DNA from: Lederbergia citrisecunda | GTDB taxonomy: Bacteria > Bacillota > Bacilli > Bacillales > Bacillaceae_C | Assembly (NCBI RefSeq): GCF_018343695.1 | Contig: NZ_JAGYPJ010000001.1 | Coordinates: 4,407,641-4,471,640, forward strand | Length of the DNA stretch: 64,000 nt | Reading direction: 5' to 3' | Shown here: positions 24,289-33,671 of the stretch, in pieces | Numbering within the stretch: the stretch's first letter is position 1 | How the letters are laid out: the number at the start of each line of letters is the position of its first letter | The notes under the pieces: model-generated | The model's input: the letters and a program-made list of their open reading frames with translations, nothing else | The model's database searches: none | Told to the model about the DNA's origin: nothing | Translations under genes and position numbers: made by a program

Positions 24289-25245
24289 ATGGAAGCGAAA
24301 ACCAACATCGCAGAAAGAACAGTGGAGATAAAAAGTCCGAAAAAATCTACTTGGGAACAGATGAAAAGAATGAAATTGCTTTATATCATGCTTTTATTCC
24401 CAGCAATCATGTTATTTATTTTCAATTATCTCCCAATGTATGGAGTTATTATCGCCTTTAAGAAATTCTCACCGGGTCTTGGTATTTGGGATAGCCCCTG
24501 GAATGACTTTGACCACTTTAAAAGATTATTTACGGATTTTATGTTTTTAAGGGCATTAAAAAATACGTTACTTATTAGTATTTTGAAAATCGCCATTGCA
24601 TTTCCAGCACCCATTATATTTGCTATTTTGCTAAATGAGATTCGTAATCAAAAGTTCTTAAAAGTGACGCAATCGATTTCCTACTTACCACATTTCATGT
24701 CTTGGGTAATTTTATCTGCGATGGTTATAGAGGTGTTTTCACCACAAAGAGGAATCATCAACTTTATCATTACGGCATTTGGTGGAGATCCAGTCAACTT
24801 CTTGGCTAGTAAAGTATTCTTTATTCCAGTCCTTTTATTAACAGATATTTGGAAAGAAATTGGGTATGGAGCCATTATTTATCTAGCAACGATTTCGTCC
24901 ATTGATCCGGCGTTATATGAAGCTGCTGAAATGGATGGAGCAGGAAGATTTAAAAAGATGATTCACATTACACTGCCTTCGATTATGCCAATGGTCATTA
25001 TCCTTTTTATCCTTCGACTTGGTGGAATCTTAAATGCAGGCTTTGACCAAATCTTGAACTTATATAATCCACTTGTCTATGAAGTGGCAGATATTATCGA
25101 TACTTATGTTTACCGAAGTGGTTTAGAGCAATTTCAGTTTGATTATGCAACCGCAGTTGGCCTGTTTAAGAATGTAATTGGGATCATATTCATTTTGGGT
25201 GCAAATGCTATTATTCGCCGCAAAAGTGAACATGGAATTTGGTAG
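24289..25245 (+). CDS. Carbohydrate ABC transporter permease (LplB/YtcP class)
   Basis: Membrane permease of 318 residues with six helices after a polar N-terminus. It has the binding-protein-dependent transport signature with the EAA loop EAAEMDGAGRFKKMIHITLPSIMP, and the LplB-type N-terminal features FNYLPMYGVIIAFKKF. It pairs with the next permease and the large binding protein, forming an importer of the CUT1/LplABC type that takes up complex oligosaccharides or aldouronates. No ATPase gene lies in the operon, so a shared MsmX-like ATPase is inferred. Start ATG follows AAAGGAGGAG. Confidence 0.92.
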   Translation: MEAKTNIAERTVEIKSPKKSTWEQMKRMKLLYIMLLFPAIMLFIFNYLPMYGVIIAFKKFSPGLGIWDSPWNDFDHFKRLFTDFMFLRALKNTLLISILKIAIAFPAPIIFAILLNEIRNQKFLKVTQSISYLPHFMSWVILSAMVIEVFSPQRGIINFIITAFGGDPVNFLASKVFFIPVLLLTDIWKEIGYGAIIYLATISSIDPALYEAAEMDGAGRFKKMIHITLPSIMPMVIILFILRLGGILNAGFDQILNLYNPLVYEVADIIDTYVYRSGLEQFQFDYATAVGLFKNVIGIIFILGANAIIRRKSEHGIW

Positions 25246-25262
25246 AAAGGGGGATGAAGTAA

Positions 25263-26144
25263 GTGAAGAAAAAGTTTTCTTTCTTTGAAATGTTTTTAGT
25301 AATAGGATTTGTTTTCTTTTCAATCTTAGTTTTATATCCTTTCTGGCAAACAATTGTCATCTCCTTTTCTGACCCGAAACAAGTTTCAGGTCTAGGAATG
25401 AATCTGTGGCCAGAAAGATGGATTACAGATGCTTACCAATTTGTGTTTACTTACGGAAACACGATGAAAGCATATGCCAATACAATTTTACGTACTGTAT
25501 CCGGAACATTTTTAATTGTAGCTTTCACAATGTTGGCTGCCTATCCGTTATCCAAAAGAGATTTGCCGTTCCGAAATACGATCACTATCTTTTTCCTAAT
25601 CGCCATGTTTTTTTCAGGCGGGATTATTCCAGATTATTTATTGGTTAAGAATTTAGGATTACTTGATACAAGATGGGCGTTAATTTTGCCATCTGCTGTA
25701 AACGTTTTTTATATCATTATTATGAGAAACTACTTCATGACCATTGATAAAGGAATTGAAGAATCCGCAATTATGGATGGGGCAGGATATTTTACGATTT
25801 TAACAAGAATTATTTTGCCATTATCCAAACCAGTAATCGCAACGATTGCATTATGGGCAGCTGTTTTCCATTGGAATGAATGGTTCCAAGCTTTGGTTTA
25901 TATACAAGACGATGCCAAAAGTGTATTGCAAATTGTTGTTAGAAAAATGTTGACCGCGATGGATGTGTCACAATCTGAAAACGCGGCTGCCATTGGAGCA
26001 GGTGGCGGTTCATCCAAAAACTTGTTATTAGCTAATGTGCGTGCTGCTACGGTTATTATTTCAATCGGTCCGATTGTTCTGGTATATCCATTCGTTCAAA
26101 AATATTTTATAAAAGGGATTATGATTGGTTCCCTTAAAGGGTAA
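25263..26144 (+). CDS. Carbohydrate ABC transporter permease (LplC/YtcP class)
   Basis: Second permease, 293 residues, six helices. It has the EAA loop EESAIMDGAGYFTILTRIILPLSKP and ends with the class-typical PFVQKYFIKGIMIGSLKG. It begins 17 bases after the first permease gene (GTG at 25263 after AAGGGGGATGAA). Together they form the channel of the putative sialo-oligosaccharide importer. The substrate is inferred from the surrounding nan and glycosidase genes only. Confidence 0.92.
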   Translation: MKKKFSFFEMFLVIGFVFFSILVLYPFWQTIVISFSDPKQVSGLGMNLWPERWITDAYQFVFTYGNTMKAYANTILRTVSGTFLIVAFTMLAAYPLSKRDLPFRNTITIFFLIAMFFSGGIIPDYLLVKNLGLLDTRWALILPSAVNVFYIIIMRNYFMTIDKGIEESAIMDGAGYFTILTRIILPLSKPVIATIALWAAVFHWNEWFQALVYIQDDAKSVLQIVVRKMLTAMDVSQSENAAAIGAGGGSSKNLLLANVRAATVIISIGPIVLVYPFVQKYFIKGIMIGSLKG

Positions 26145-26168
26145 CCAATCAAAAAAAGGAGGAAAAAA

Positions 26169-27875
26169 ATGATGAAAATGAAAAAAGCTTTGATAGCAGG
26201 ATTCATGGCAACAGCCCTAGTTGTTTCTGGCTGTGGTTCAAAATCTGGCAACGACAAATCGACTGAAAAAGTTGATGTTTCTACATTGCCTAAAGCTGGC
26301 GATTACTCAAAAGAATTAACATTAAAACTTTCTGGATCATTTACGAGAGGGAAAGCAGAAGATGAAAGTTATGTTCAAAAACGATTAGAAAAACAATTTA
26401 ATGTAAAAATCGTTAATACTAAAGTAGATACATGGGATTCAGAACAAACAAATTTAATGGTTGCTTCAGGAGACCTTCCTGATACATTTGCTTTCACTGC
26501 AGGTGGACAAACAGCTCAAGAAATGTATGACTCAGGTTTAACTAGAACTATTCCAAAAGAAATGCTAGAAAAATATGCACCACATTATATGAAAATGTTG
26601 GAAGAAAATCAACCTGGTCCTATCATGAACTTGAAAAAGGGCACAGATAACGAATACTTACAATTAGTTGGACAATATGCACACGTAGATGGTATGGCTT
26701 GGGGCCCAACTTTACGTTTAGACTGGCTTGAAAAGTTAGGCTATGAAGTACCTGCAGATGCGAAACCAGTAGGTCCAAACGGCGGCCGTGAGAAAATTTT
26801 CTTCACAGAACATGGTTATACTTTAGATGAGTTAGAGAAAATTTTAAAAGATTTTACGTTTAAAGATCCAGATGGAAACGGAAAAAATGATACGTATGGT
26901 CTATTACCTTCTAACAACAACCTAAACTGGGCAGCTACACTACTAGGTGCTTTCCAATTAGGTAACGGCTACAACTTTATGGAAGACGGGAAATTAGTCC
27001 GTATGGAAGTATCTGAAAAGTATAAAGACTTCCTAAAGACTATGGCAAAATGGTATAAAGAAGGAATTATTGACCCTGAATTTACAACATTAGATGAAAA
27101 AATGACTTGGGAAAAATACAAAACTGGCAAAATTGGTTACTTTATTGCTCAACCTGCTTACCTTGCAATGGATGACTGGGCAAAAGGACGTGCTCCACAA
27201 AATATCGTAGAAAATGATGATTCTACAGCAAAAGTTCTTGCAACTGCACCTGAAATTGGACCAAATGGACAACAAGGTATTGCAGCATATTTACCAGTAG
27301 TTAACTTAGCAGATAGCTTCTATGTTTCTAAAAAAGTAACAGACGAGCAACTAGCACGTATTCTTCAAATCTTTGATTACATTAACTTTGACAATGATGC
27401 AAGATGGACATTATACGGAGAAATTGGTGAGCATTCAGATTGGGAAGGCGAGCCTAATAAATCAGCAATCAAAGTTCGCCCTGAGGTTACACCAGAAGAA
27501 GGCGATACTGGATTCTGGGCTTACAACTTCCGTACGTATGATAAAGAAAGAATGCAATGGTTTACTTCCGAGTACACATTAAAGTTAAAAGATGAATGGT
27601 ATGCACGTGAAGATGTTAAAGAAAAAATGATCATCCGTCCTTACAAATGGGATCTTTTAAATCAAACAAATTTAAGAGAACTTGATCAACGTTACGGTGG
27701 ACAACTTAAAACAATTGTTGACGAATTCAGAATGAAAGCTATTGTCGGTGAAGTTGATGTCGATAAAGAGTGGGATAAATACGTTGACAGCTGGATGAAA
27801 AATGGTGGTAAAGAAGTTCTTGAAGAATTAGATAAAGCACCATTAGTTACTGATCTTTTACAAGGTAAACAATAA
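26169..27875 (+). CDS. Large extracellular solute-binding lipoprotein (LplA/YtcQ class)
   Basis: Lipoprotein of 568 residues. The signal peptide ends at the lipobox ALVVSGC (Cys at about 22) followed by a Gly/Ser/Lys linker. The mature domain is a family 1 solute-binding protein of the long LplA type (VQKRLEKQFNVKIVNTKVDTWDSEQ, ASGDLPDTF, a DPDGNGKNDTYG calcium-loop-like motif). This size class binds oligosaccharides rather than monosaccharides. It follows the two permease genes and precedes a hairpin at 27886-27913 and the sialidase gene. Inference: it captures sialylated glycans released from mucin or host-like glycoconjugates. ATG after AGGAGG; a second ATG follows directly. Confidence 0.92.
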   Translation: MMKMKKALIAGFMATALVVSGCGSKSGNDKSTEKVDVSTLPKAGDYSKELTLKLSGSFTRGKAEDESYVQKRLEKQFNVKIVNTKVDTWDSEQTNLMVASGDLPDTFAFTAGGQTAQEMYDSGLTRTIPKEMLEKYAPHYMKMLEENQPGPIMNLKKGTDNEYLQLVGQYAHVDGMAWGPTLRLDWLEKLGYEVPADAKPVGPNGGREKIFFTEHGYTLDELEKILKDFTFKDPDGNGKNDTYGLLPSNNNLNWAATLLGAFQLGNGYNFMEDGKLVRMEVSEKYKDFLKTMAKWYKEGIIDPEFTTLDEKMTWEKYKTGKIGYFIAQPAYLAMDDWAKGRAPQNIVENDDSTAKVLATAPEIGPNGQQGIAAYLPVVNLADSFYVSKKVTDEQLARILQIFDYINFDNDARWTLYGEIGEHSDWEGEPNKSAIKVRPEVTPEEGDTGFWAYNFRTYDKERMQWFTSEYTLKLKDEWYAREDVKEKMIIRPYKWDLLNQTNLRELDQRYGGQLKTIVDEFRMKAIVGEVDVDKEWDKYVDSWMKNGGKEVLEELDKAPLVTDLLQGKQ

Positions 27876-27885
27876 CAAAACTACC

Positions 27886-27920
27886 GTCCCGCGGTGCAAG
27901 TCACTAGCGGGACCTAGTTT
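27886..27920 (+). terminator. Hairpin after the binding-protein gene
   Basis: GTCCCGC pairs with GCGGGAC around a 14-base loop, followed by CTAGTTTTAATT. As a mid-operon structure it probably causes partial termination or protects the abundant binding-protein message. Confidence 0.65.
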
Positions 27921-28114
27921 TAATTGTAATGTAAATTTACTTAATAATAGATTGTGATGTCTATGCATGCTGTCGTCTAGCAAACTTCTTGTACTTTTCA
28001 AAAGATAATTTCAAAGGTCGTGAAAATTGTACATCGATGTGCTAGATACTTATGCTTTTTTGAAAAATCTAAGGCTCTTGACGCCAATTAAACAAATATA
28101 GGGAGATTTGCGAC

Positions 28115-29455
28115 ATGCCAAATATTCAAGCAGAAGCGATTTATTATCCAGGTTTTGCTGGGTCTAAAGCGTATCGAATTCCGTCAATGATTACGACAAC
28201 GAAAGGAACAGTTATTGCTGGGATTGATGCGAGAATTGTGGACCAGACGGATAATCCAAACAAAATTGACATGACAATTCGTCGAAGTGAAGACAATGGA
28301 AAGACTTGGGGACCAGTACAGAAACTTGTTGCCTATGCTGGCGAAGGGTTAGATGGAGCAGCAGCTATTGATTCATCACTATTACAAGATGAAATAACTG
28401 GAACTATTTTTATGCTGTTTATGCATACACCAGGTGGCATTGGTTTATGGGCAAGTGAAGCAGGAATGGGCTTTGATTCAGAAGGTCGTAGAAAACTGTT
28501 TGATCAAGAAGGTAGTGTTTACATCCTTTTAGACAATGGAAAGGTTTTAGATTCTGAACAAAATGAAACGGACTATACTGTTGATGAAAAAGGGTACGTT
28601 TTTCAAAGCGGTGAAGCAAGAGGGAATATCTTTTTTAAAAAGGGTGTCGACCCAAATGAAAGCTTACTAGAAGCAAGAACATCTTTTTTACAAATTATTC
28701 AAAGTGATGATGATGGTCTTACTTGGTCTAAGCCACGAGAACTGAACCCGATGGTAAAAGAAGAATGGATGCGTTTTATTGGCTCAGGCCCAGGATGCGG
28801 AATTCAATTGAAGCATGGAGAGAAAGCAGGCAGACTCGTATTTCCAATTTATTTTTCAAATGAAGCTGGAAAATTATCTTGTGCTTGTATGTATAGTGAT
28901 GATCACGGTGCTACTTGGAAGCGCGGCGAATCTCCGAACGATGGTAGAGAATTGGATGGAGAAATATTATCTGCTAAAACAATTTCCGAGGAGAAGCAAT
29001 ACTTAACTGAATCCCAAGTTATCGAATTGCCTACAGGGGAATTGAGATATTATCTTCGTAATCATTATGGTCTGCAAAGAACAGCTGTTACTACAAGTGC
29101 AGATGGTGGAGAAACATGGGGCGAAGTTACTTTCGACGAAACTCTTATCGATCCAATCTGCCAATCTAGTGTTGTTCTTTATCCTGACTTAGGTGATGGA
29201 AAAGTACGCGTCCTTTTCGCAAATCCAGCAGATGAAAAAACAAGAGTCAAAGGTACAGTGCGTTTGAGTGAAGACGGAGGAAAAACGTGGCCATATAGCA
29301 AAGTAATAGAAGATGGCTATTTCGGTTATTCCTGTTTAACTGTTCTTAAAAATGGTGAAATCGGTATTTTGTATGAGCGAGTCATTGATTATTCGGATTG
29401 GAATAGTATGGATATTCAATTTGGCACCTTTACTCTTGATTGGTTAAAATCATAA
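28115..29455 (+). CDS. Sialidase (GH33-like) without signal peptide
   Basis: Exo-alpha-sialidase, 446 residues, six-bladed beta-propeller. It has the arginine motif YRIP (R21 of the catalytic triad) and five Asp-box repeats: SEDNGKTW, SDDDGLTW, SDDHGATW, SADGGETW and SEDGGKTW. A tyrosine in GYFGYSCLTVL near the C-terminus is the likely nucleophile. There is no signal peptide, lectin domain or wall anchor: the product begins MPNIQAEAIYYPGF, and the ATG has GGGAG in front of it, so no longer form is hidden. The enzyme is therefore predicted to act in the cytoplasm on imported sialosides, which is unusual, since most bacterial sialidases are secreted. It follows the ABC importer and precedes the SGNH esterase. 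Confidence 0.9.
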   Translation: MPNIQAEAIYYPGFAGSKAYRIPSMITTTKGTVIAGIDARIVDQTDNPNKIDMTIRRSEDNGKTWGPVQKLVAYAGEGLDGAAAIDSSLLQDEITGTIFMLFMHTPGGIGLWASEAGMGFDSEGRRKLFDQEGSVYILLDNGKVLDSEQNETDYTVDEKGYVFQSGEARGNIFFKKGVDPNESLLEARTSFLQIIQSDDDGLTWSKPRELNPMVKEEWMRFIGSGPGCGIQLKHGEKAGRLVFPIYFSNEAGKLSCACMYSDDHGATWKRGESPNDGRELDGEILSAKTISEEKQYLTESQVIELPTGELRYYLRNHYGLQRTAVTTSADGGETWGEVTFDETLIDPICQSSVVLYPDLGDGKVRVLFANPADEKTRVKGTVRLSEDGGKTWPYSKVIEDGYFGYSCLTVLKNGEIGILYERVIDYSDWNSMDIQFGTFTLDWLKS

Positions 29456-29532
29456 GCTTGAACCCCAAATTACAAAAGTATTCGTGCTTTTGTAATTTGG
29501 TATTTTTTTAGAAAAAAGTAGGTGGTTTATCC

Positions 29533-30522
29533 ATGAATCCTATAATACTAAATTCACAAACAATATTAGGCGCCATCTCCCTTGAAAGAATCGGAGAATT
29601 TATTAAGCCATGGAGAATCTTTTATGAGGATCGTTATTTTTTTACTCCAGATATTCTAAATGGTCACGCAGAAGATCCCGCGGGAATTAGAATTACCTTT
29701 GAAACAAATTCGCCTAAAATAAAGGTAGAGTTTGCTCCAGCTCTAACAGAAATCGAGTTTGATGTTGTAATAGACGATCATCATTTACTCCAAACTGTAA
29801 AACTTGAGCAAGGTGAATCATCTTTTATATGTGAAAATCTATCGACGGAAAACAAAAAAGTAGAAATATATTTATCTCAACAAGAGCCAGTCTTATTGAA
29901 AAATGTATATATTGAGGAGAATGCAGAATGGAAAATCCATTCATCTTCTAAAAAGAAATGGCTCACATATGGAAGTTCAATTACTCAGTGCCATGCTGCA
30001 CTGAGCCCTTCCCTAACTTGGCCTGCAATTACGGCAAAAGAATTGAACTTGAATTTAATATGCCTTGGCTTTAGCGGTCAATGTCAATATGAGCCAATGA
30101 TAGCTCGTACAATTAGAGATACACCTGTAGACTTTATTTCACTATGTGCGGGCATCAATACGTATGGAGGCAATTGCTATAACAATCGTACATTCCAGGC
30201 TATTATCATTGGCTTTATTAAAATTATCCGTGAAAAGCATACTACAGTACCAATCGTTTTGAGTTCACCAATTTATGGAACGTTTAGAGAAAAAACTCCT
30301 AATCTAGTCGGATTTACCCTTATTGAAATGAGAAAACAAGTGAAAGAAATTGTAGATATTTTCAATAAAAATGGCGATGAACATATTTTCTATGTTGATG
30401 GACTAGATATTCTTGGGAGAAAATACGAGGACTTATTACCGGATGGTCTTCATCCGGATGCTGAAGGTTATAAGTTGATGGGAAACAACTTTTCCTCTGC
30501 CTTAAAACCTTATTTTCAGTGA
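29533..30522 (+). CDS. SGNH/GDSL esterase, candidate sialate O-acetylesterase
   Basis: Two-domain protein of 329 residues: an N-terminal beta-sandwich (about 20-130) like that of CE2 or SGNH_hydro-type esterases, then an SGNH hydrolase domain. Block I is YGSSIT with nucleophile S149, the glycine block is FSGQCQYEP, the N block is CAGINTYGG, and the catalytic Asp/His are in DGLHPD (D304, H307). No signal peptide. Its place between the sialidase and nanE suggests it removes O-acetyl groups that block sialic acid catabolism, in the role of NanS but by a different family. Activity on other acetylated sugars cannot be excluded. ATG follows AGGTGG. Confidence 0.85.
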   Translation: MNPIILNSQTILGAISLERIGEFIKPWRIFYEDRYFFTPDILNGHAEDPAGIRITFETNSPKIKVEFAPALTEIEFDVVIDDHHLLQTVKLEQGESSFICENLSTENKKVEIYLSQQEPVLLKNVYIEENAEWKIHSSSKKKWLTYGSSITQCHAALSPSLTWPAITAKELNLNLICLGFSGQCQYEPMIARTIRDTPVDFISLCAGINTYGGNCYNNRTFQAIIIGFIKIIREKHTTVPIVLSSPIYGTFREKTPNLVGFTLIEMRKQVKEIVDIFNKNGDEHIFYVDGLDILGRKYEDLLPDGLHPDAEGYKLMGNNFSSALKPYFQ

Positions 30523-30727
30523 TCAATAATGAGAAAGATCATGAACAGAGGTAGTATGATGAAATTTAAAATTGATATTTTTCTGAGTCAAATTCCCAAG
30601 AGTAATGAAAATTATTTATAATGAACATATGTAAATAGATTGAATATTTGATATGCACGACCTTTACTTCCTGATGACCCTGAGGGCATAAATTTAAAAC
30701 GTAATTATCAACGTAGGAGTTGAAGAT

Positions 30728-31414
30728 ATGAGCCAACAACCTTTTTTTCAAAAAATACATAAAAAATTGATCGTTTCCTGCCAAGCCCTTGAGAATGAAC
30801 CGCTTCATGGATCAGAAATAATGGCGAAAATGGCTCAAGCGGCTAAAGAGGGTGGAGCAGTAGCAATCCGAAGTAACTCTGCCCAAGACGTGGCAGCGAT
30901 AAAAAAACAAACTAGGCTTCCAGTGATTGGATTGGTCAAACGTGACTACCCAGATAGCGAAGTATTTATTACAGCAACTCTCAAAGAAGTAAAGGAATTG
31001 CTTGAAGTTGAACCAGATGTCATTGCACTCGATGCTACCATTCGCAATAGACCAAATGGGGAAAAGTTAGAAGATTTGGTACGCTATATTCATGATAATA
31101 GCAATACACTAGTGATGGCGGATATTGCTACAAAAAAAGATGCTGAATATGCGATTAGTTGTGGAGTGGATATGATTTCAACGACATTATCAGGCTATAC
31201 AGCTGATAGTCCTAAACTAGAAGGACCTGATTTTGAATTATTGGAAGAACTTAGCAAGACTGCACCAATTCCTGTCATTGCCGAAGGCCGCATTAATACA
31301 CCACAAGATGCAAAAAAGATGCTTGATTTAGGAGCATGGTCGATTGTTGTTGGAAGTGCGATTACAAGACCACAATTGATAACTAAATCATTTGCAGAAG
31401 GAATTGAAAAATGA
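30728..31414 (+). CDS. nanE: N-acetylmannosamine-6-phosphate 2-epimerase NanE
   Basis: TIM-barrel epimerase of 228 residues converting ManNAc-6-phosphate into GlcNAc-6-phosphate. Family motifs are present: LIVSCQALENEPLHG at the N-terminus, GGAVAIRSNS, the catalytic lysine region GLVKRDYPDS (K71), DVIALDAT, MADIAT and AEGRI(N)TP with the acidic catalytic Glu. Start ATG after AGGAGTTGAAGAT. Its stop overlaps the start of nanK by four bases. It acts after NanA and NanK in the sialic acid pathway; the later enzymes NagA and NagB are not in the window. Confidence 0.95.
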   Translation: MSQQPFFQKIHKKLIVSCQALENEPLHGSEIMAKMAQAAKEGGAVAIRSNSAQDVAAIKKQTRLPVIGLVKRDYPDSEVFITATLKEVKELLEVEPDVIALDATIRNRPNGEKLEDLVRYIHDNSNTLVMADIATKKDAEYAISCGVDMISTTLSGYTADSPKLEGPDFELLEELSKTAPIPVIAEGRINTPQDAKKMLDLGAWSIVVGSAITRPQLITKSFAEGIEK

Positions 31415-32289
31415 ATCAATATGTAGCATTTGATATTGGTGGAACACAAATTAAATATGGAATCGTCGATGAAGCAGGCAATATCATTTCTCACGGATTA
31501 ATGGATACAGAAGCGCATAAGGGCGGTCTTTCCATTATTGAAAAAGTAATTGCTAAAGGGCAAAAAATCATCCAAGACTATTCTGTTGAGGGGATTGCGA
31601 TTAGTACCGCTGGCCAAGTCGATTTCAATACAGGAACCATTGTCGGTGCTGGTGATACGATTCCGAATTATACGGGTGTAGAAATAAAAAAGCTCGTCAC
31701 AGAGGCACTTGGGTTACCTGTTGAAGTAAGAAATGATGTGGATTGTGCTGCATTGGGAGAGCAATGGCTTGGTGGTCATGACGTAAATAATTTTATTGCA
31801 CTAACCGTAGGAACTGGGATCGGCGGAGCGATTGTCATTGATGGGAATATGTATTCCGGGCACACGTTCAGCGCAGGTGAATGGGGATATATGTTAATCG
31901 AAGGAGAACCATTTGAAAAGGTCGCTTCAGTTTCCGGATTAATTAATCTTGCCCGGCAATTCAAGGAAGACCGTGAGTGGACAGGAAAAGAAATATTCGC
32001 ATTGTACGATGAAGGTGATGCGGATATTAAACTAGCAGTCGATACATTTTTCAAACATTTAGCGATCGGCATCACAAACCTGATTTATATTTTCAATCCC
32101 CAAAAAGTAATCGTCGGCGGAGGGATAACCGCTCGTGGTGAGAGATTTTTAAAGGAAATTCAGCAGGAAGTCCAAAAGTATATACAACCATCTATTTATA
32201 TAAATACTGAAATCGTCTTAGCGAAGTTATCAAATCATGCTGGAATGGTCGGTGCGGTTTATAACTTTATAAAAAGAAGACAATCGTAA
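31411..32289 (+). CDS. nanK: ROK-family N-acetylmannosamine kinase
   Basis: Sugar kinase of 292 residues phosphorylating ManNAc at C6 with ATP. It has the ATP-binding FDIGGTQIKYGIVD at 8-21, the catalytic Asp in VRNDVDCAALGE, LTVGTGIGGAIV and GHTFSAGEWGYM. The usual ROK zinc motif with three clustered cysteines (CxCGxxGC) is missing; the equivalent stretch reads EPFEKVASVSGL. Zinc-free ROK kinases are known in Firmicute nan operons, so this is not taken as a defect. Coupled to nanE. Specificity is inferred from the operon, as ROK kinases cannot be separated well by sequence alone. Confidence 0.88.
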   Translation: MNQYVAFDIGGTQIKYGIVDEAGNIISHGLMDTEAHKGGLSIIEKVIAKGQKIIQDYSVEGIAISTAGQVDFNTGTIVGAGDTIPNYTGVEIKKLVTEALGLPVEVRNDVDCAALGEQWLGGHDVNNFIALTVGTGIGGAIVIDGNMYSGHTFSAGEWGYMLIEGEPFEKVASVSGLINLARQFKEDREWTGKEIFALYDEGDADIKLAVDTFFKHLAIGITNLIYIFNPQKVIVGGGITARGERFLKEIQQEVQKYIQPSIYINTEIVLAKLSNHAGMVGAVYNFIKRRQS

Positions 32290-32309
32290 AGCAATTGTTG
32301 ACTTAAACT

Positions 32310-32422
32310 AGTAAAGTCGAGCGTACGGCTAGTAAACTCGAGTCAACGGCCAGTAAAGTCAAGCATCCGGTCAGTAAAGCTGTGCTGATGGCCAGTAAAT
32401 TCGAAACATCAGCCAGTAAACC
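32310..32422 (+). repeat. Five tandem 21-bp repeats plus a partial sixth
   Basis: Units of exactly 21 bases start at 32310, 32331, 32352, 32373 and 32394, each beginning AGTAAA, with consensus AGTAAAGTCGAGCATCCGGCC-like. A partial copy follows at 32415. Length equals two helical turns, or seven codons; in one frame it would read as SK(V/L)E-type heptads, but no start codon with ribosome site is present. It lies between nanK and the oxidoreductase gene. Confidence 0.9.
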
Positions 32423-32492
32423 ATGGTTTTTCTATTAGATTATATAAATAGGGTAAACAAAAATCTAAATTCATCAGTAAAGAGGTGCAGTC

Positions 32493-33671
32493 ATGACGCA
32501 ATTAAGAATGGGTATTATCGGAATTGGACTTAGAAGTAATATTGTGAAGTATTGGCATCAACCTGAAGGTAATTCCGTTGTCGTTGGTGCGGCGGATATT
32601 TCTGTAGCAGCACTTGATCGTTTTAAGCAAGAAATCAATGAAGAAGCTTTTGTGACAACAGATTACAAGGAATTACTAGCTAGAGAAGATATCGATGCTG
32701 TTGCTATTTTATCACCTGATTATTTGCATGAAGAACATGCTATTGCAGCGTTACGTGCTGGAAAACACGTATATTGTGAAAAGCCACTTGCGATTACTCC
32801 AGAAGGTTGTGATCGTATTCTTGATGAATGGAAACTTTCGGGAAAACATTTAATGATTGGCTTCAATATGCGTTATATGAGCATGTACCAAACAATGAAA
32901 GAAATCATTGATTCTGGTGTCATTGGTGATATAAAAGCTGTATGGGTCAGACATTTTGTCGGATTAGGTGGATATTATTATTACCATGATTGGCATGGTG
33001 CATCAAAAAATACGACATCTTTGCTATTGCAAAAGGCGTCTCATGACTTCGACGTCATTCATTGGTTAACTGGACAATATGCCAAAAAGGTATCTGCTTT
33101 TGGAAGCCTTGATTATTACGGTGGGGACAAGCCAAATGATTTATATTGCCCAGATTGTGATTTAAAAGATACATGCCCGGATGTAAGTTTAACAAAATTA
33201 ACACAATGTGCTTTCCGTGAAGAAATTGATGTAGAAGATAATAATATGGTTATTATGGAGCTTGAAAATGGAATTAAAGCATCCTATATGCAATGCCATT
33301 TCACTCCTGAATATTCTCGAAACTACACCTTTATCGGTACGAAAGGCCGTATCGAAAATGATGATATTAACGATAAGGTATATGTCAAAACAAGAAAATC
33401 AGGCACTTGGCATGAAATGAGCGATATAGTATACGAAATGAAGCAAATGCCTGGAACACATAGTGGTGCAGACCCACGAATCTGTTCAGATTTTGTGAAC
33501 TTAGTTTTATACAATAAGCAACCATTAACAACTCCTTTTGCTGGTCGCATGAGTGTGGCTGTAGGTTGTGCAGCGACTGAATCCATTCGTTCTGGAGGAA
33601 AAGTAATCAAGATCGATCAAGGAAGTCATCGTCCAATCGAGGAGGGGCAACATGCCAAAGTTAACGCATAA
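32493..33671 (+). CDS. Gfo/Idh/MocA-family oxidoreductase with cysteine cluster
   Basis: NAD(P)-dependent sugar oxidoreductase of 392 residues. Rossmann fold GIIGIG at 7-12, the active-site lysine motif CEKPLA (K97), and the second-domain motif KASHDFDVIHW (K181, H184, D187) are all intact. A cluster of cysteines (C219, C222, C228, C239) interrupts the second domain and could bind a metal. It sits between nanK and a GH35 galactosidase, overlapping the latter by 20 bases. Possible roles are conversion of a modified sialic acid, as NanOx/YjhC-type enzymes of this superfamily do for 2,7-anhydro-Neu5Ac, or oxidation of a galactoside. It does not closely resemble E. coli YjhC as I recall it, so the substrate is open. 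Confidence 0.85.
   Translation: MTQLRMGIIGIGLRSNIVKYWHQPEGNSVVVGAADISVAALDRFKQEINEEAFVTTDYKELLAREDIDAVAILSPDYLHEEHAIAALRAGKHVYCEKPLAITPEGCDRILDEWKLSGKHLMIGFNMRYMSMYQTMKEIIDSGVIGDIKAVWVRHFVGLGGYYYYHDWHGASKNTTSLLLQKASHDFDVIHWLTGQYAKKVSAFGSLDYYGGDKPNDLYCPDCDLKDTCPDVSLTKLTQCAFREEIDVEDNNMVIMELENGIKASYMQCHFTPEYSRNYTFIGTKGRIENDDINDKVYVKTRKSGTWHEMSDIVYEMKQMPGTHSGADPRICSDFVNLVLYNKQPLTTPFAGRMSVAVGCAATESIRSGGKVIKIDQGSHRPIEEGQHAKVNA

Noticed and set aside
31411-32289. Possible loss of function in nanK because the ROK zinc motif is missing
   Set aside because: The ATP and catalytic motifs are intact and zinc-free ROK kinases occur in Firmicute sialic acid operons, so it is treated as functional.
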